DNA from: Caldanaerobius polysaccharolyticus DSM 13641
Lineage (GTDB): Bacteria > Bacillota > Thermoanaerobacteria > Thermoanaerobacterales > Caldanaerobiaceae
Reading direction: 5' to 3'
NCBI RefSeq assembly: GCF_000427425.1
Contig: NZ_KE386494.1
Coordinates: forward strand, 396,445 to 460,444
Length of the DNA stretch: 64,000 nt
Position numbers and translations under genes: made by a program. Position 1 is the first letter of the stretch, and every line of letters starts with the position of its first letter. A model generated the notes under the pieces. It worked only from the letters and a program-made list of their open reading frames with translations. It did not search any database and was not told the DNA's origin. Positions 63,487 through 64,000 of this stretch are shown piece after piece.

Positions 63487-64000
<514 letters not shown>

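Overview
The window reads as chromosome of an endospore-forming, anaerobic, probably thermophilic Firmicute. The gene content (alpha/beta-type SASP, SleB, a GerAB protein, UPF0735, DUF4364, a very large S-layer-anchored amylopullulanase) points to the Thermoanaerobacterales, near Thermoanaerobacterium, Thermoanaerobacter or Caldanaerobius. That placement is inference from gene families. No phylogeny was run.

Layout. 1-6.4 kb: a truncated Gfo/Idh/MocA oxidoreductase, a dicarboxylate/amino-acid symporter, glycerate kinase, a PIN-PhoH ATPase, and thrB with its ACT-domain partner. 6.4-8.6 kb: a graveyard holding a histidine kinase fragment, a frameshifted BcrA-like ABC ATPase and two permease remnants fused by deletion. 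8.6-12.4 kb: a CopZ-like chaperone, an OadB-like sodium-pump subunit behind a clear yybP-ykoY (manganese) riboswitch, DUF5317 and HD-GYP genes, and a tiny 27-residue hydrophobic peptide gene with its own promoter and terminator. 12.5-23 kb: orphan PstS, EamA transporter, EEP phosphatase, an ArsR-permease-thioredoxin operon, a frameshifted methyltransferase, purine nucleoside phosphorylase, a TetR-radical SAM pair with a palindromic operator, peroxiredoxin, orphan GerAB and an RsmC-like methyltransferase. 23-30 kb: a cell-envelope cluster on the minus strand (CdaR-like regulator, ftsE, ftsX, EnvC-like M23 protein, Ctp protease, MinJ-like PDZ protein), preceded by an MsmK-type sugar ABC ATPase.

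31-35 kb: a textbook lysine riboswitch drives asd-dapA-dapB-dapH, the acetylase branch of diaminopimelate synthesis. 35-41 kb: a two-OB-fold SSB-like protein, a degenerate Mur-ligase-like protein, SleB, SASP, DUF4364, uvrB and a coiled-coil protein built from 42-bp tandem repeats. 41-55 kb: a starch/maltodextrin locus. It contains a frameshifted solute-binding lipoprotein, the 1796-residue secreted amylopullulanase with SLH domains, an intracellular cyclomaltodextrinase-type GH13, malG, malF and malE, and a LacI regulator. Related GTGCAATCG-type operators sit before the amylopullulanase, malE and the regulator. The locus has no ATPase of its own; MsmK at 30 kb is the likely partner.

55-61 kb: a hemerythrin-PAS DUF438 protein with a CRP/FNR-type site centred at about -41.5, then a MerR regulator, a cupin and three aldo/keto reductases. 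Promoters with MerR-like 19-bp spacers sit in front of the reductases. 61.5-62.9 kb: a decayed IS256-family element. 63.1-64 kb: the 3' end of a 23S rRNA gene on the minus strand, followed directly by tRNA-Glu, -Met, -Phe and -Thr, with no 5S gene between.

Start codons were chosen by Shine-Dalgarno spacing and often differ from the longest open frame. Family calls rest on recognised motifs; no database search was possible.
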